DNA of 64,000 bases from M55B157 sp965657825 (GTDB lineage: Bacteria > Actinomycetota > Actinomycetes > S36-B12). Below the pieces are notes generated by a model. It did no database searches and was not told where the DNA came from. It saw only the letters and a list, made by a program, of their open reading frames with translations. Of the stretch, positions 17,204 to 25,996 are shown piece after piece (positions within the stretch are counted from its first letter, which is position 1; each line of letters starts with the position of its first letter). Both the position numbers and the translations under genes were made by a program. The DNA lies in NCBI GenBank assembly GCA_965657825.1, contig CBFHQG010000001.1, positions 1-64,000 on the forward strand, read 5' to 3'.

Positions 17204-17614
17204 ATGGCCTCGATCGACGCGGCAGTCCTGCGCGGTGCGATCCCCGCGACGCTCGTCGTGGGGGCAATCGGCACCGGTATCGGTGCTGCGGTGTCCGGAG
17301 GCCTCGGCGCTCTCGGTGGCATCCTCGGAACGGTCATCGTCGTGGCCTTCTTCAGTCTCGGCCAGGGTGTTCTCGGCTACGTCCTGCGGACCAACCCGCA
17401 GATGGCGATGTCGGTGGCTCTCCTGGTGTACCTGGTCAAGATCGGCCTGCTGTTCATCTTCCTGCTGATCTTCCAAGGCACGACCGCCTTCGATACCCGA
17501 GTGTTCGCCGGCACGATCGTGGCCTGCACGCTGACCTGGACAGCCGCTGAGGTCTGGGTGTTCGCGCGCACCAAGGTGCTCACCGTCGAGCCCGGAAGCG
17601 GGCCGGGTCGATGA
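17204..17614 (+). CDS. AtpI-like accessory membrane protein of the ATP synthase operon
   Basis: A 136-residue protein with four hydrophobic helices, the first gene after the wecA-like gene and before the ATP synthase subunits. Size, topology and position match the AtpI/UncI group that helps assemble the c-ring, though sequence similarity in this group is weak. AAGGAGCAC lies upstream of the ATG, next to a TTCGAAGGA direct repeat (about 17174-17193). The stop overlaps the next start (ATGA). Confidence 0.65.
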   Translation: MASIDAAVLRGAIPATLVVGAIGTGIGAAVSGGLGALGGILGTVIVVAFFSLGQGVLGYVLRTNPQMAMSVALLVYLVKIGLLFIFLLIFQGTTAFDTRVFAGTIVACTLTWTAAEVWVFARTKVLTVEPGSGPGR

Positions 17615-17937
17615 TGCGTCGACCGGAGTCCCTCGTTCCGCCGATCAAGCCCTCCGCGCGGGTGAGTCGCGACGGAGGAAAGGGTTGGGACGGGGTGAAT
17701 TCGGCCTGGATCATTGTCAGTCATCTGTTGACGGGCATCATCCTGTACGCCGGAATCGGGTGGGTCATCTCACTGTGGGTCCCGCACCGACCCCTGCTGA
17801 TGGCAGCCGGTGCGCTCATCGGTATGTTTCTGGCGATCTACCTCATCCATCGTCGGCTCGAGGCGACCCCGCCTGAGCCCCCGACTGCAGGTAAGGGAGC
17901 GGCAGTGATCCCCTCGGAGGCGCCTCGTGGCCGCTGA
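17611..17937 (+). CDS. AtpZ/ATPase_gene1-like protein
   Basis: A 108-residue protein with two hydrophobic helices in the arrangement of the putative F0F1-ATPase subunit family (GWDGVNSAWIIVSHLLTGIILYAG, then LIGMFLAIYLIHRR). Members are thought to work with AtpI in assembly or cation transport; this is weakly supported here. It overlaps the AtpI-like gene by 4 nt and atpB by 11 nt, so translation is coupled. Confidence 0.7.
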   Translation: MMRRPESLVPPIKPSARVSRDGGKGWDGVNSAWIIVSHLLTGIILYAGIGWVISLWVPHRPLLMAAGALIGMFLAIYLIHRRLEATPPEPPTAGKGAAVIPSEAPRGR

Positions 17938-18772
17938 GTCCCTCGAAGGTGTCGTCGCCGCCGGCAGCCTCGACTGCAAGTTCGAGAACGCTGCCAACCC
18001 GTGCGGGTTCCCCGCTCCCGATACCGGGATCTTCTTCTTCGACGATCTAGCCTCGATCGAGCTGTTCGGGATGACCTTCGGGGTCAACAAGGTCACCATC
18101 CAGGTGGTCCTCGCGGTGATCGTGATCCTGGCTTTCTTCCTCTACGCCTTCCGCAAGCCGAAGGTCGTCCCACGAGGCGCCCAGAACGTCGGCGAGATGG
18201 GCTACCTGTTCATCCGGGATGGCATCGCCCGTGAGGTGATGGGCAAGGACGGCGACAAGTACGTCCCCTTCCTGTTCAGTTTCTTCTTCCTCGTGTGGAT
18301 GCTGAACTTCATGGGCATCGTGCCCTTCGTCCACTTCCCGGCGACGAGTATCTTCGCGATCCCCGTGGCCTTCGCCCTGATCGTCTACCTGACCTGGGTG
18401 CCACTGGGCATCTACCGGCAGGGGTTCTTCGGATTCTTCAAGAACATGATGTTCCCACCCGGAGTTCCCAAGCCCATGTACGCCCTGCTCGCCCCCATCG
18501 AGTTCCTGTCGAACATCATCGTGCGGCCGTTCACTCACGCCGTCCGTCTGTTCGCCAACATGTTCGCCGGCCACCTGCTGCTGGCCACCTTCTCGATCGC
18601 ATCCTTCTACCTGTTGACGTTCACCGTCATCGGGGCGCTGGGGTCGATCGCGTCGGTGACGGTCGCGGTGGCCATCACGGCCTTCGAGCTGCTCATCCAG
18701 GCGCTCCAGGCCTACATCTTCACCCTGCTCACCGCCGTCTACATCGGTGGTGCGCTGCACGCAGAGCACTGA
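17927..18772 (+). CDS. atpB: ATP synthase subunit a
   Basis: A 281-residue membrane stator subunit forming the proton half-channels. The essential arginine is R207 in HAVRLFANMFAGHLLL, and the C-terminal helix pair contains the conserved LIQALQAYIFTLLTAVYIGGA. The GTG start lies within the AtpZ-like gene. The stop codon is inside the first copy of a 14-bp tandem repeat. Confidence 0.97.
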   Translation: MAAESLEGVVAAGSLDCKFENAANPCGFPAPDTGIFFFDDLASIELFGMTFGVNKVTIQVVLAVIVILAFFLYAFRKPKVVPRGAQNVGEMGYLFIRDGIAREVMGKDGDKYVPFLFSFFFLVWMLNFMGIVPFVHFPATSIFAIPVAFALIVYLTWVPLGIYRQGFFGFFKNMMFPPGVPKPMYALLAPIEFLSNIIVRPFTHAVRLFANMFAGHLLLATFSIASFYLLTFTVIGALGSIASVTVAVAITAFELLIQALQAYIFTLLTAVYIGGALHAEH

Positions 18773-18808
18773 TCGCACAGCACTGATCGCACAGCACTGA
18801 TCGCACAG
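18767..18808 (+). repeat. Three perfect 14-bp tandem repeats over the atpB stop
   Basis: CACTGATCGCACAG occurs three times in a row without mismatch. The first copy contains the atpB TGA, so copies two and three repeat the stop-codon context in the spacer. Confidence 0.97.
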
Positions 18809-18853
18809 CGCAGGATCGACAACTGAATAGCACCAGCACCCACCCGACCCCGA

Positions 18854-18873
18854 CCGGCGGAGCAGACCGCCGG
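18854..18873 (+). promoter_or_regulatory. Hairpin before atpE
   Basis: CCGGCGG pairs with CCGCCGG (7 bp, 6-nt loop), about 26 nt before the atpE start. It has no T-run. It may stabilise or raise expression of the c-subunit message, which is needed in excess; this is inferred. Confidence 0.4.
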
Positions 18874-18899
18874 CCTGGAACACGAAGGAAGTCTTGACC

Positions 18900-19139
18900 A
18901 TGGAGCTCCTCGCTCAGATCTACGGTTCGGTCGGCTCGATCGGCTACGGTCTCGCGGCCATCGGCCCGGGCATCGGCATCGGCATCATCTTCGGCCAGGG
19001 CGTGCAGGCCATCGCCCGCCAGCCGGAGGCCTACGGCGTGATCCGACAGAACATGCTGCTCGGCTTCGCCCTCGCTGAGGCCCTCGCGCTCATCGGCTTC
19101 GTCGCGCCGTTCGTCTTCGGCGCCGGTCCGGCCAACTAG
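18900..19139 (+). CDS. atpE: ATP synthase subunit c
   Basis: A 79-residue two-helix proteolipid of the c-ring. It has the first-helix glycine motif GPGIGIGII, the polar loop ARQPEA, and the ion-binding carboxylate E60 in LLGFALAEALAL. The residue context looks proton-type. GAAGGAA is upstream. ATG 18900 is used; a TTG at 18894 in the same frame is closer to the Shine-Dalgarno and cannot be excluded. Confidence 0.96.
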   Translation: MELLAQIYGSVGSIGYGLAAIGPGIGIGIIFGQGVQAIARQPEAYGVIRQNMLLGFALAEALALIGFVAPFVFGAGPAN

Positions 19140-19144
19140 TCCCC

Positions 19145-19708
19145 ATGGGTAGCGCTGCGCTAGCCATCACCGCCGCGGGCGATAACGAGCCGATGCCCTC
19201 GGTGCTCGCGGTGCCGATCGACGAGCTGATCGTCGGCATCTTCGCCTTCCTCGTCGTCTTCGGCGTGCTCGCCAAGGTCGCCCTGCCCAAGATCAAGGCG
19301 GCCCTGGAAGCTCGCACCGACGCGATCGAGGGTGGAATCGCCCGTGCTCAGGCGGCGCAGGATGAGGCGGAGCAGGCACGTGACGAGTACCGAGCCGCGC
19401 TGGCTCAGGCTCGCGAGGAGGCGGCGGCGATTCGCGCTCAGGCGCAAAGCGATCGTGCGTCCATCGTGGAGGAGGCGCGCACGGAGGCGCGCACGGCGGC
19501 CGCAGCCGTGACCGCGCAGGCTGAGGCGGCCCTTGCCGCTGAGCGTGCGCAGGCCAGCGCCCAACTGACCCGCCAGGTCGGTGAGGTCGCGATCACCCTG
19601 GCCACGAAGATCGTGGGCCAGAGCCTCGCTGAGGATGCGCGTGTTCGGGCGACCGTCGACGAATTCCTCGACACCCTGGAAGCCCAGGCCCGGGAGGCGA
19701 AAGCCTGA
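19145..19708 (+). CDS. atpF: ATP synthase subunit b
   Basis: A 187-residue peripheral-stalk subunit with one N-terminal membrane helix (ELIVGIFAFLVVFGVLAKVAL), then a long Ala/Glu/Arg-rich coiled coil (about residues 55-180). The length is normal for subunit b, not the fused b-delta form of mycobacteria. It begins 5 nt after atpE and overlaps atpH by one base. Confidence 0.95.
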   Translation: MGSAALAITAAGDNEPMPSVLAVPIDELIVGIFAFLVVFGVLAKVALPKIKAALEARTDAIEGGIARAQAAQDEAEQARDEYRAALAQAREEAAAIRAQAQSDRASIVEEARTEARTAAAAVTAQAEAALAAERAQASAQLTRQVGEVAITLATKIVGQSLAEDARVRATVDEFLDTLEAQAREAKA

Positions 19709-20520
19709 TGCTGGGAGCGAGCAGGGAGAGCATGACGGCGCTGATCGGCGCCCTCGCCGCGCGCGAGGAGATTCCGGCCGATCTCGCCGAGCAGGTCTAC
19801 TCCGTCGCCGATCTCCTCGGCCGGGAGAAGCCACTGCGCAACGCGCTGGCCGATTCCGGAACCGACGAGTCGGCTCGGGCGGGCCTGGTGCACTCCGTGC
19901 TCGACGGGCGGGTGTCAGCCGATGCGGTCGACCTGGTCGCCGTGGCAGCCCGCAAGCGGTGGTCCTCCGATGCCGACCTCGTCATCGCCCTCGAGGCGCT
20001 GGCGGCGCAGGCGGTCTTCGCTCGCGCGCAAAGCGATGGAACCCTCGACGCCACCGAGGAGGAGATCTTCCGGTTCGGGCGCGCGGTGGATGCCTCCTCC
20101 GAGCTGCAGATGGCCCTGACGGATCCCGCTTTGTCGTCGGCGACCAAGGCCGGGATCGTCGACACCCTTCTGGAGGGGCGCTGCACTGCGGCGACCCGAC
20201 AGGTGCTCGCCTACGCCGTGGGCCACCTGCACGGCGCCCGCCTCGACGCGGCCATCGACGACCTCACCGAGGCGGCGGCGCGCCAGCGCCAGCGCATCGT
20301 GGCCGAGGTGCGAGTGGCAGCACCACTGGACCCCGAACAGCACCGCCGGCTGACCGAAGCGCTCTCCGCGCTCACCGGTGGCCAGGTGCGGCTGAATGTC
20401 GCGATCGATCCCAGCGTCCTCGGTGGCGTCCATGTGACGATGGGCGACGAGATCATCGATGGCACGGTCGCCACCCGACTGACCCAGGCGCGTCGAGCGA
20501 TGCTCGGCGCGCGCGATTGA
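19708..20520 (+). CDS. atpH: ATP synthase subunit delta
   Basis: A 270-residue peripheral-stalk subunit linking F1 to subunit b. It is longer than the roughly 180 residues of most bacteria, as in other actinobacteria. The C-terminal signature (VAAPLDPEQHRRLTEALSALTGGQVRLN, then GGVHVTMGDEIIDGTVATRL) is clear. TGATG overlap with atpF. Confidence 0.94.
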   Translation: MLGASRESMTALIGALAAREEIPADLAEQVYSVADLLGREKPLRNALADSGTDESARAGLVHSVLDGRVSADAVDLVAVAARKRWSSDADLVIALEALAAQAVFARAQSDGTLDATEEEIFRFGRAVDASSELQMALTDPALSSATKAGIVDTLLEGRCTAATRQVLAYAVGHLHGARLDAAIDDLTEAAARQRQRIVAEVRVAAPLDPEQHRRLTEALSALTGGQVRLNVAIDPSVLGGVHVTMGDEIIDGTVATRLTQARRAMLGARD

Positions 20521-20566
20521 GTTCATCCGCCGATACCCATCGGCCCGACGAAAGAGAGCAGGCACC

Positions 20567-22201
20567 ATGACGGAGCTGACGATCCGCCCGGAGGAGATCC
20601 GGAACGCGATCGAGCGGAACGTCGAGGAGTACTCGCCGACGACCGCCCGTGAGGAAGTGGGTCGAGTCATCGAGACCGGCGACGGCATCGCGCGTGTCGA
20701 GGGCCTGCACTCGGCCATGACCAATGAGTTGCTGGAGTTCGAGGGCGGCCTGCTCGGTATCGCCTTGAACCTCGACGTCCGCGAGATCGGCGCCGTGCTC
20801 CTCGGGGACGGCTCCGCGATCGAGGAGGGCCAGCCGGTCCGCCGCACCGGGGAGGTGCTGTCGGTTCCGGTCGGTGATGGTTACCTCGGCCGCGTCGTCG
20901 ATCCGCTCGGCAACCCGATCGACGGCAAGGGGCCCATCGCGACCGAGGGTCGACGCGCCCTCGAACTGCAGGCGCCGACCGTCGTCCAGCGTCAGCCGGT
21001 GAGCGAGCCGCTGCAGACGGGGATCAAGGCCATCGACGCCATGACCGCCATCGGTCGCGGACAGCGCCAGCTGATCATCGGCGACCGGCAGACCGGCAAG
21101 ACAGCCGTGTGCATCGACACGATCATCAACCAGCGCTCCAACTGGGAGTCCGGTGATCCCAAGAAGCAGGTGCGCTGCATTTACGTCGCGATCGGCCAGA
21201 AGGGCTCGACCATCGCTGCGGTTCGCGGTGCACTCGAGGAGTACGGCGCGATGGATTACACCACCATCGTCGCGGCTCCCGCATCCGACCCGGCCGGTTT
21301 CAAGTACCTGGCCCCCTACACCGGATCGGCCATCGGCCAGCACTGGATGTACAACGGCAAGCATGTCCTCATCGTGTTCGACGACCTGAGCAAGCAGGCT
21401 GAGGCCTACCGCGCGGTCTCGCTGCTGCTGCGCCGGCCGCCGGGCCGCGAGGCGTACCCCGGCGACGTGTTCTACCTGCACTCCCGTCTACTGGAGCGCT
21501 GCGCCAAGCTCTCCGATGAGATGGGTGGCGGTTCGATGACCGGTCTGCCGATCATCGAGACCAAGGCCAATGACGTGTCCGCGTTCATTCCGACCAACGT
21601 CATCTCCATCACCGACGGTCAGTGCTTCTTGGAGTCGGACCTGTTCAACTCCGGTGTCCGCCCGGCCATCAACGTCGGCATCTCCGTCTCCCGAGTCGGA
21701 GGTGCAGCCCAGCCGAAGGCGATGAAGAAGGTGGCCGGCCCGCTGCGCTTGAACCTCGCGCAGTTCCGTGAACTCGAGGCCTTCGCCGCGTTCGGCTCCG
21801 ATCTCGACTCTGCGTCCAAGGCCCAGTTGGCGCGTGGCACCCGCCTGGTCGAACTCCTCAAGCAGGCCCAGTACCAGCCGCAGGCGATGGAGCGTGAGGT
21901 CGTCTCGGTGTGGTCGGGCACGACCGGTCGTCTAGACGATGTACCCGTAGAGGACATCCGTCGCTTCGATGCGGAGTTCTTGGACTACGTCGGGCGCGAG
22001 CATGCGGGGATCCTCGACTCGATTCGTCAGACCTCCGACCTGTCCGAGGACACCGTGGCGCTCCTCGACTCGGCGATCGCGACCTTCAAGGGTCAGTTCA
22101 CGACCAGTAGCGGAGAGCTGCTCATCAAGGACGAGCCGGTCGAGGCTGTCGACGAAGATGACATCGATCCCACGCAGATCACCGTGAAGAAGCGGGGATA
22201 G
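20567..22201 (+). CDS. atpA: ATP synthase subunit alpha
   Basis: A 544-residue non-catalytic nucleotide-binding subunit of F1. Walker A is GDRQTGKT at 172-179, and the signature PAINVGISVSRVGGAAQ is present. The C-terminal extension ending DPTQITVKKRG is of the kind seen in actinobacteria, where it has been linked to suppression of ATP hydrolysis in mycobacteria; its role here is inferred. AAAGAGAGCAGG lies before the ATG. Confidence 0.97.
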   Translation: MTELTIRPEEIRNAIERNVEEYSPTTAREEVGRVIETGDGIARVEGLHSAMTNELLEFEGGLLGIALNLDVREIGAVLLGDGSAIEEGQPVRRTGEVLSVPVGDGYLGRVVDPLGNPIDGKGPIATEGRRALELQAPTVVQRQPVSEPLQTGIKAIDAMTAIGRGQRQLIIGDRQTGKTAVCIDTIINQRSNWESGDPKKQVRCIYVAIGQKGSTIAAVRGALEEYGAMDYTTIVAAPASDPAGFKYLAPYTGSAIGQHWMYNGKHVLIVFDDLSKQAEAYRAVSLLLRRPPGREAYPGDVFYLHSRLLERCAKLSDEMGGGSMTGLPIIETKANDVSAFIPTNVISITDGQCFLESDLFNSGVRPAINVGISVSRVGGAAQPKAMKKVAGPLRLNLAQFRELEAFAAFGSDLDSASKAQLARGTRLVELLKQAQYQPQAMEREVVSVWSGTTGRLDDVPVEDIRRFDAEFLDYVGREHAGILDSIRQTSDLSEDTVALLDSAIATFKGQFTTSSGELLIKDEPVEAVDEDDIDPTQITVKKRG

Positions 22202-22206
22202 TCGAA

Positions 22207-23112
22207 ATGGGCGCACAGCTGAGGGTCTACCGACGGCGTATCCGGTCGGTTCAGGCGACGAAGAAGATCACGAAGGCGATGGAACTCATCGCCTCGTCTC
22301 GCATCGTCAAGGCCCAGCAGCGCCTCGAGGCTTCCCTGCCCTACCTCACCCACCTGCTCGACGCGATCTCCGCCGCGGCATCGCATGCTGCCGACGTCTC
22401 CAAGCACCCCCTGACCGCGAAGGCGGAGCGGCAGGATCGAGCGGCGGTCCTGGTCATCACGGCCGATCGTGGTCTGGCCGGCGCCTACTCCTCCAATGCC
22501 ATCAAGGAGGCCGAGGGGCTGTCGCGGACGCTGACCGAGAAGGGCATGAAGGTGGTGCCCTATGTCGTGGGGCGCAAGGGAGTGTCGTTCTACCGCTTCC
22601 GAAATCGTCCGATGGGCGGGGAGTACGTCGGATTCACTGATCAACCGACGTACGACGATGCTCGCCGCATCGGTGTCGACCTGCTCGAGCGGTTCCTGCA
22701 ACCGACCGAGGAGGGTGGGGTCGACGAGATCCACCTGGTCTACACCTACTTCAAGAACATGGCGTCCCAGGAGGTCCGGGTGCGTCGTGTGCTGCCGCTG
22801 GAGGTGGTCGACGAGGTCGTCGACACCACCGAGGCTGGGATGCCCTTCCCGCTGTATGAGTTCGAACCCGGCGCAGATGCAGTGCTGGACTCGCTGTTGC
22901 CCAGGTATGTCGAGCAAGCGGTGTTCAATGCCCTGCTGATGTCGGCAGCCAGCGAGCACGCCGCACGCCGCCGGGCGATGAAATCCGCGACGGACAACGC
23001 CGAGGAACTCATCCGCTCCCTGACCCGCCAGGCCAACCAGGCCCGCCAGGCCGAGATCACCCAGGAGATCAGCGAGATCGTCGGTGGAGCCGACGCGCTG
23101 GCCTCCGCATAA
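22207..23112 (+). CDS. atpG: ATP synthase subunit gamma
   Basis: A 301-residue central-stalk subunit. The N-terminal coiled coil (LRVYRRRIRSVQATKKITKAMELIASS) and C-terminal helix (MKSATDNAEELIRSLTRQANQARQAEITQEISEIV) that form the rotor shaft are both intact. It lies 5 nt after atpA. Confidence 0.97.
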   Translation: MGAQLRVYRRRIRSVQATKKITKAMELIASSRIVKAQQRLEASLPYLTHLLDAISAAASHAADVSKHPLTAKAERQDRAAVLVITADRGLAGAYSSNAIKEAEGLSRTLTEKGMKVVPYVVGRKGVSFYRFRNRPMGGEYVGFTDQPTYDDARRIGVDLLERFLQPTEEGGVDEIHLVYTYFKNMASQEVRVRRVLPLEVVDEVVDTTEAGMPFPLYEFEPGADAVLDSLLPRYVEQAVFNALLMSAASEHAARRRAMKSATDNAEELIRSLTRQANQARQAEITQEISEIVGGADALASA

Positions 23113-23149
23113 TGATGCGCGCATCACGAATCGAAGGAGAACCGATCCC

Positions 23150-24622
23150 ATGACTGCCACGATCGACACCACGGCCGCGAACCAGGCTGATGCCCCGGCG
23201 GTGGGGCGCGTCGCTCGAGTGACCGGACCGGTCGTCGATGTCGAGTTCCCCGTAGAGGGCATGCCTGAGCTGTACAACGCCCTCACCGTCGACGTGTCCT
23301 TCGACGAAGGCGAAGAGGGTGGCGGGAGCTTCACCCTCACTCTCGAGGTCGCCCAGCACATCGGCGACAACATGGTGCGCGCCATCTCCATGCAGCCCAC
23401 CGACGGTCTCGTCCGGGGTGCGCCTGTGCAGGACACGGGATCGCCGATCTCCGTCCCGGTGGGCGATGTCACCAAGGGTCACGTGTGGAACACCCTCGGT
23501 GTTCCGCTCGACGTGCCCGAATCCAGCCTCGATATCAAGGAGCGGTGGAGCATTCACCGTCAGGCCCCGGCCTTCGATCAGCTCGAGGCGAAGACCGAGG
23601 TCTTCGACACCGGTATCAAGGTCATCGATCTGCTCACCCCCTACGTCAAGGGTGGCAAGATCGGACTGTTCGGCGGTGCCGGTGTCGGCAAGACCGTGCT
23701 GATCCAGGAGATGATCTACCGCGTTGCGGAGAACTTCGGTGGCGTTTCGGTATTCGCCGGAGTCGGGGAGCGCACCCGCGAGGGCAATGACCTGTTCCTG
23801 GAAATGACCGAGTCCGGTGTCATCTCCAAAACCGCCCTGGTATTCGGTCAGATGGACGAGCCGCCGGGTACCCGCCTGCGTGTTGCCCTGACCGCGTTGA
23901 CGATGGCGGAGTACTTCCGCGATGTGCAGAAGCAGGATGTGCTGCTGTTCATCGACAACATCTTCCGCTTCACCCAGGCCGGCTCCGAGGTCTCCACCCT
24001 GCTCGGTCGTATGCCCTCTGCTGTGGGATATCAGCCGACCCTGGCCGATGAGATGGGCCAGTTGCAGGAGCGGATCACCTCGACCCGTGGTCACTCGATC
24101 ACCTCCCTGCAGGCGATCTACGTTCCCGCCGATGACCTGACCGACCCGGCACCCGCCACGACCTTCGCCCACCTCGACGCGACCACGGTGCTCTCCCGGC
24201 CGATCTCCGAGCTGGGTATCTACCCTGCGGTGGACCCGCTGGACTCCACCTCGCGCATCCTCGACCCCCGCTACATCGGTGAGGAGCACTACCGGGTGGC
24301 TGCCCGCGTGAAGGAGATCCTGCAGCGCTACAAGGATCTGCAGGACATCATCGCCATCCTGGGTATCGACGAGTTGTCCGAGGAGGACAAGATCATCGTC
24401 GGTCGCGCTCGGCGTATCCAGCGGTTCTTGAGCCAGAACATGTTCGTTGCCGAGGCCTTCACCGGACAGCCCGGTTCGTTCGTGCCGGTGAACGAGACCA
24501 TCGCCTCCTTCAACGCGCTGTGCAACGGTGAGTACGACCACATCCCCGAGCAGGCCTTCTTCATGTGCGGCGGGATCGAGGATGTCGAGCGCAAGGCAGC
24601 CGAACTGGCCAAGGAGTCCTGA
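23150..24622 (+). CDS. atpD: ATP synthase subunit beta
   Basis: A 490-residue catalytic subunit. Walker A is GGAGVGKT at 175-182; the catalytic Glu segment GVGERTREGNDL, Walker B LLFIDNIFRF and DELSEEDK (DELSEED motif) are present. AAGGAG lies 10 nt before ATG 23150; the frame extends upstream but without family sequence. Confidence 0.98.
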   Translation: MTATIDTTAANQADAPAVGRVARVTGPVVDVEFPVEGMPELYNALTVDVSFDEGEEGGGSFTLTLEVAQHIGDNMVRAISMQPTDGLVRGAPVQDTGSPISVPVGDVTKGHVWNTLGVPLDVPESSLDIKERWSIHRQAPAFDQLEAKTEVFDTGIKVIDLLTPYVKGGKIGLFGGAGVGKTVLIQEMIYRVAENFGGVSVFAGVGERTREGNDLFLEMTESGVISKTALVFGQMDEPPGTRLRVALTALTMAEYFRDVQKQDVLLFIDNIFRFTQAGSEVSTLLGRMPSAVGYQPTLADEMGQLQERITSTRGHSITSLQAIYVPADDLTDPAPATTFAHLDATTVLSRPISELGIYPAVDPLDSTSRILDPRYIGEEHYRVAARVKEILQRYKDLQDIIAILGIDELSEEDKIIVGRARRIQRFLSQNMFVAEAFTGQPGSFVPVNETIASFNALCNGEYDHIPEQAFFMCGGIEDVERKAAELAKES

Positions 24623-24624
24623 GG

Positions 24625-25017
24625 ATGGCCGAACTGACCGTCGCGGTCGTGTCCGCCGAGAAGTCCATCTGGCAGGGGACGGCCAAGAGCATCGTGGCCA
24701 AAACCCCCGAGGGTGAGATCGGCATCCTGCCCGGCCACGAGCCCGTCCTCGCCCTCTTGGTCGAGGCCCCGTTGCGCATCGAGCAGACCGACGGAACCAA
24801 GACCTTCGTCGCAGTCCACGGCGGGTTCTTCTCCGTGGACTCCGATCGGGTCAACGTCATCGCCGAGACGGCCGAGATGGCTCATGAGATCGACGTCGAG
24901 CGAGCCAGGGTCGCTCTCGAGCGGGCGACTTCACGCGCGCACGATGAGGAGGCCGAGGCGCGGGCGGCGAAGCGTGCTGAGACGCGGTTGAACGTCGCGA
25001 TGGCCGCCGGCCGCTAA
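24625..25017 (+). CDS. atpC: ATP synthase subunit epsilon
   Basis: A 130-residue central-stalk subunit: an N-terminal beta-sandwich (LTVAVVSAEKSIWQGTAKSIVAKTPEGEIGILPGHEP), then a two-helix C-terminal domain rich in Ala, Arg and Glu that can regulate ATP hydrolysis. It starts 2 nt after the atpD stop and ends the operon; the palindromic repeat begins 10 nt later. Confidence 0.96.
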   Translation: MAELTVAVVSAEKSIWQGTAKSIVAKTPEGEIGILPGHEPVLALLVEAPLRIEQTDGTKTFVAVHGGFFSVDSDRVNVIAETAEMAHEIDVERARVALERATSRAHDEEAEARAAKRAETRLNVAMAAGR

Positions 25018-25027
25018 TCCTCACTAC

Positions 25028-25088
25028 TGCCGAGTGCGCACCTGCGTGCGCATTTCGGCCTGTTTTCGTGCCCGTAGGTGCGCACTCG
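25028..25088. repeat. 61-bp palindromic repeat, copy 1
   Basis: It ends in a perfect 13-bp inverted repeat, CGAGTGCGCACCT (25031-25043) and its complement (25076-25088), around a 32-nt centre. Copy 2 at 25997-26057 is in the same orientation and differs at one base. It begins 10 nt after the atpC stop. It may be a dispersed REP-like element, a terminator, or the boundary of a mobile unit. Confidence 0.9.
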
Positions 25089-25162
25089 CGAGGGCACGAT
25101 CTCATCCACAGTCGGGACATGTGGCCTAGCGGCATGTCGGATCGCGATCCCATCGTTCGTTC

Positions 25163-25996
25163 ATGGACGAACTCGCCTACCTGGTCGATGACCGCACCCG
25201 CATGAAGTACCGGAAGGGTTTCTGGGCTCCGACACGCGGAGTGCGTCTCCCTGATGGTCGAGACGATGTTCTCGCGCGCTGCGCTGCCGCCTCGCGTGCG
25301 ATAGGCCCCCACATCGCATTCTCTGGAGTCACGTCCGTCGAATTGTGGGAGGGGGTGGAGTCGGACCCCGGGATGTGTGAGTTCACGATCCCTGAGGGTG
25401 CTCACGATGTCCGACGCCCCGGGTACCGATGTCGCCGCCGACTTCTCCCATCGCAGGACCTCGCGACCCGCCACGGCTTCACCGTCACGACGCCGTCGCG
25501 CACCCTGGTAGATCTCGGGGCAAGGTTGAGCCTGCCCAGGCTGGTTGCCGTGGGGGACGACTTCCTCTCCCGTGGTCTGATCAGCCAGAGGGCGCTCGAT
25601 GAGGTCCTCGGTCGATCGGTGGGCCAGCGCGGCGTACGTCGAGCACGGCAGGCCATCTCGATCCTCGATGCCCGCGCGGAGTCTCCCCGGGAGTCGATGG
25701 TCCGGGCCCTCCTGATCGAGGGAGGCTACCGCTGCCCCGTACCCCAATTCGAGGTACGTGATGCCTCGGGACGATTCATCGCGCGTGTGGATTTGGCCTA
25801 TGTCGACGAGAAGATCGCCATCGAATACGACGGCGAGTATCACCTGTCTCGCGAACGACAGGCCAAAGATGCGTGGCGACGCGGTGACCTAGGAGCGCAG
25901 GGGTGGCTCGTGGTGACGGTGGTATCCGAGGATGTTCATCGCCCCCACCTGTTGTACGCGAAGGTCAACCGAGCCCTCTCCGCTCATCGCCCCTGA
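25163..25996 (+). CDS. DUF559-type (Vsr-like) endonuclease-domain protein with AbiEi-like N-terminal part
   Basis: A 277-residue protein. The N-terminal two thirds resembles the AbiEi-like region that precedes DUF559 in many actinobacterial proteins (TRGVRLPDGRDDVLARCAA, AFSGVTSVELWEG, TVTTPSRTLVDLGARL). The C-terminal part is the DUF559/Vsr-like nuclease fold: ESPRESMVRALL, then FIARVDLAYVDEKIAIEYDGEYH, then GWLVVTVVSED, so the acidic E-D-E/D residues are intact. No partner nucleotidyltransferase toxin is adjacent. The gene is enclosed by two 61-bp palindromic direct repeats, the second starting on the base after the stop codon, which suggests it arrived as a unit. No Shine-Dalgarno is visible before ATG 25163. 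Confidence 0.75.
   Translation: MDELAYLVDDRTRMKYRKGFWAPTRGVRLPDGRDDVLARCAAASRAIGPHIAFSGVTSVELWEGVESDPGMCEFTIPEGAHDVRRPGYRCRRRLLPSQDLATRHGFTVTTPSRTLVDLGARLSLPRLVAVGDDFLSRGLISQRALDEVLGRSVGQRGVRRARQAISILDARAESPRESMVRALLIEGGYRCPVPQFEVRDASGRFIARVDLAYVDEKIAIEYDGEYHLSRERQAKDAWRRGDLGAQGWLVVTVVSEDVHRPHLLYAKVNRALSAHRP

Noticed and set aside
20453..21481. 342-codon open frame opposite atpA
   Set aside because: Antisense shadow of atpA with no domain pattern.
23069..24541. 490-codon open frame opposite atpD
   Set aside because: Antisense shadow of the highly conserved atpD.
25163..25996. Type IV AbiE toxin-antitoxin pair
   Set aside because: Only the AbiEi-like region is present, fused to a nuclease domain; no AbiEii-like nucleotidyltransferase lies next to it.
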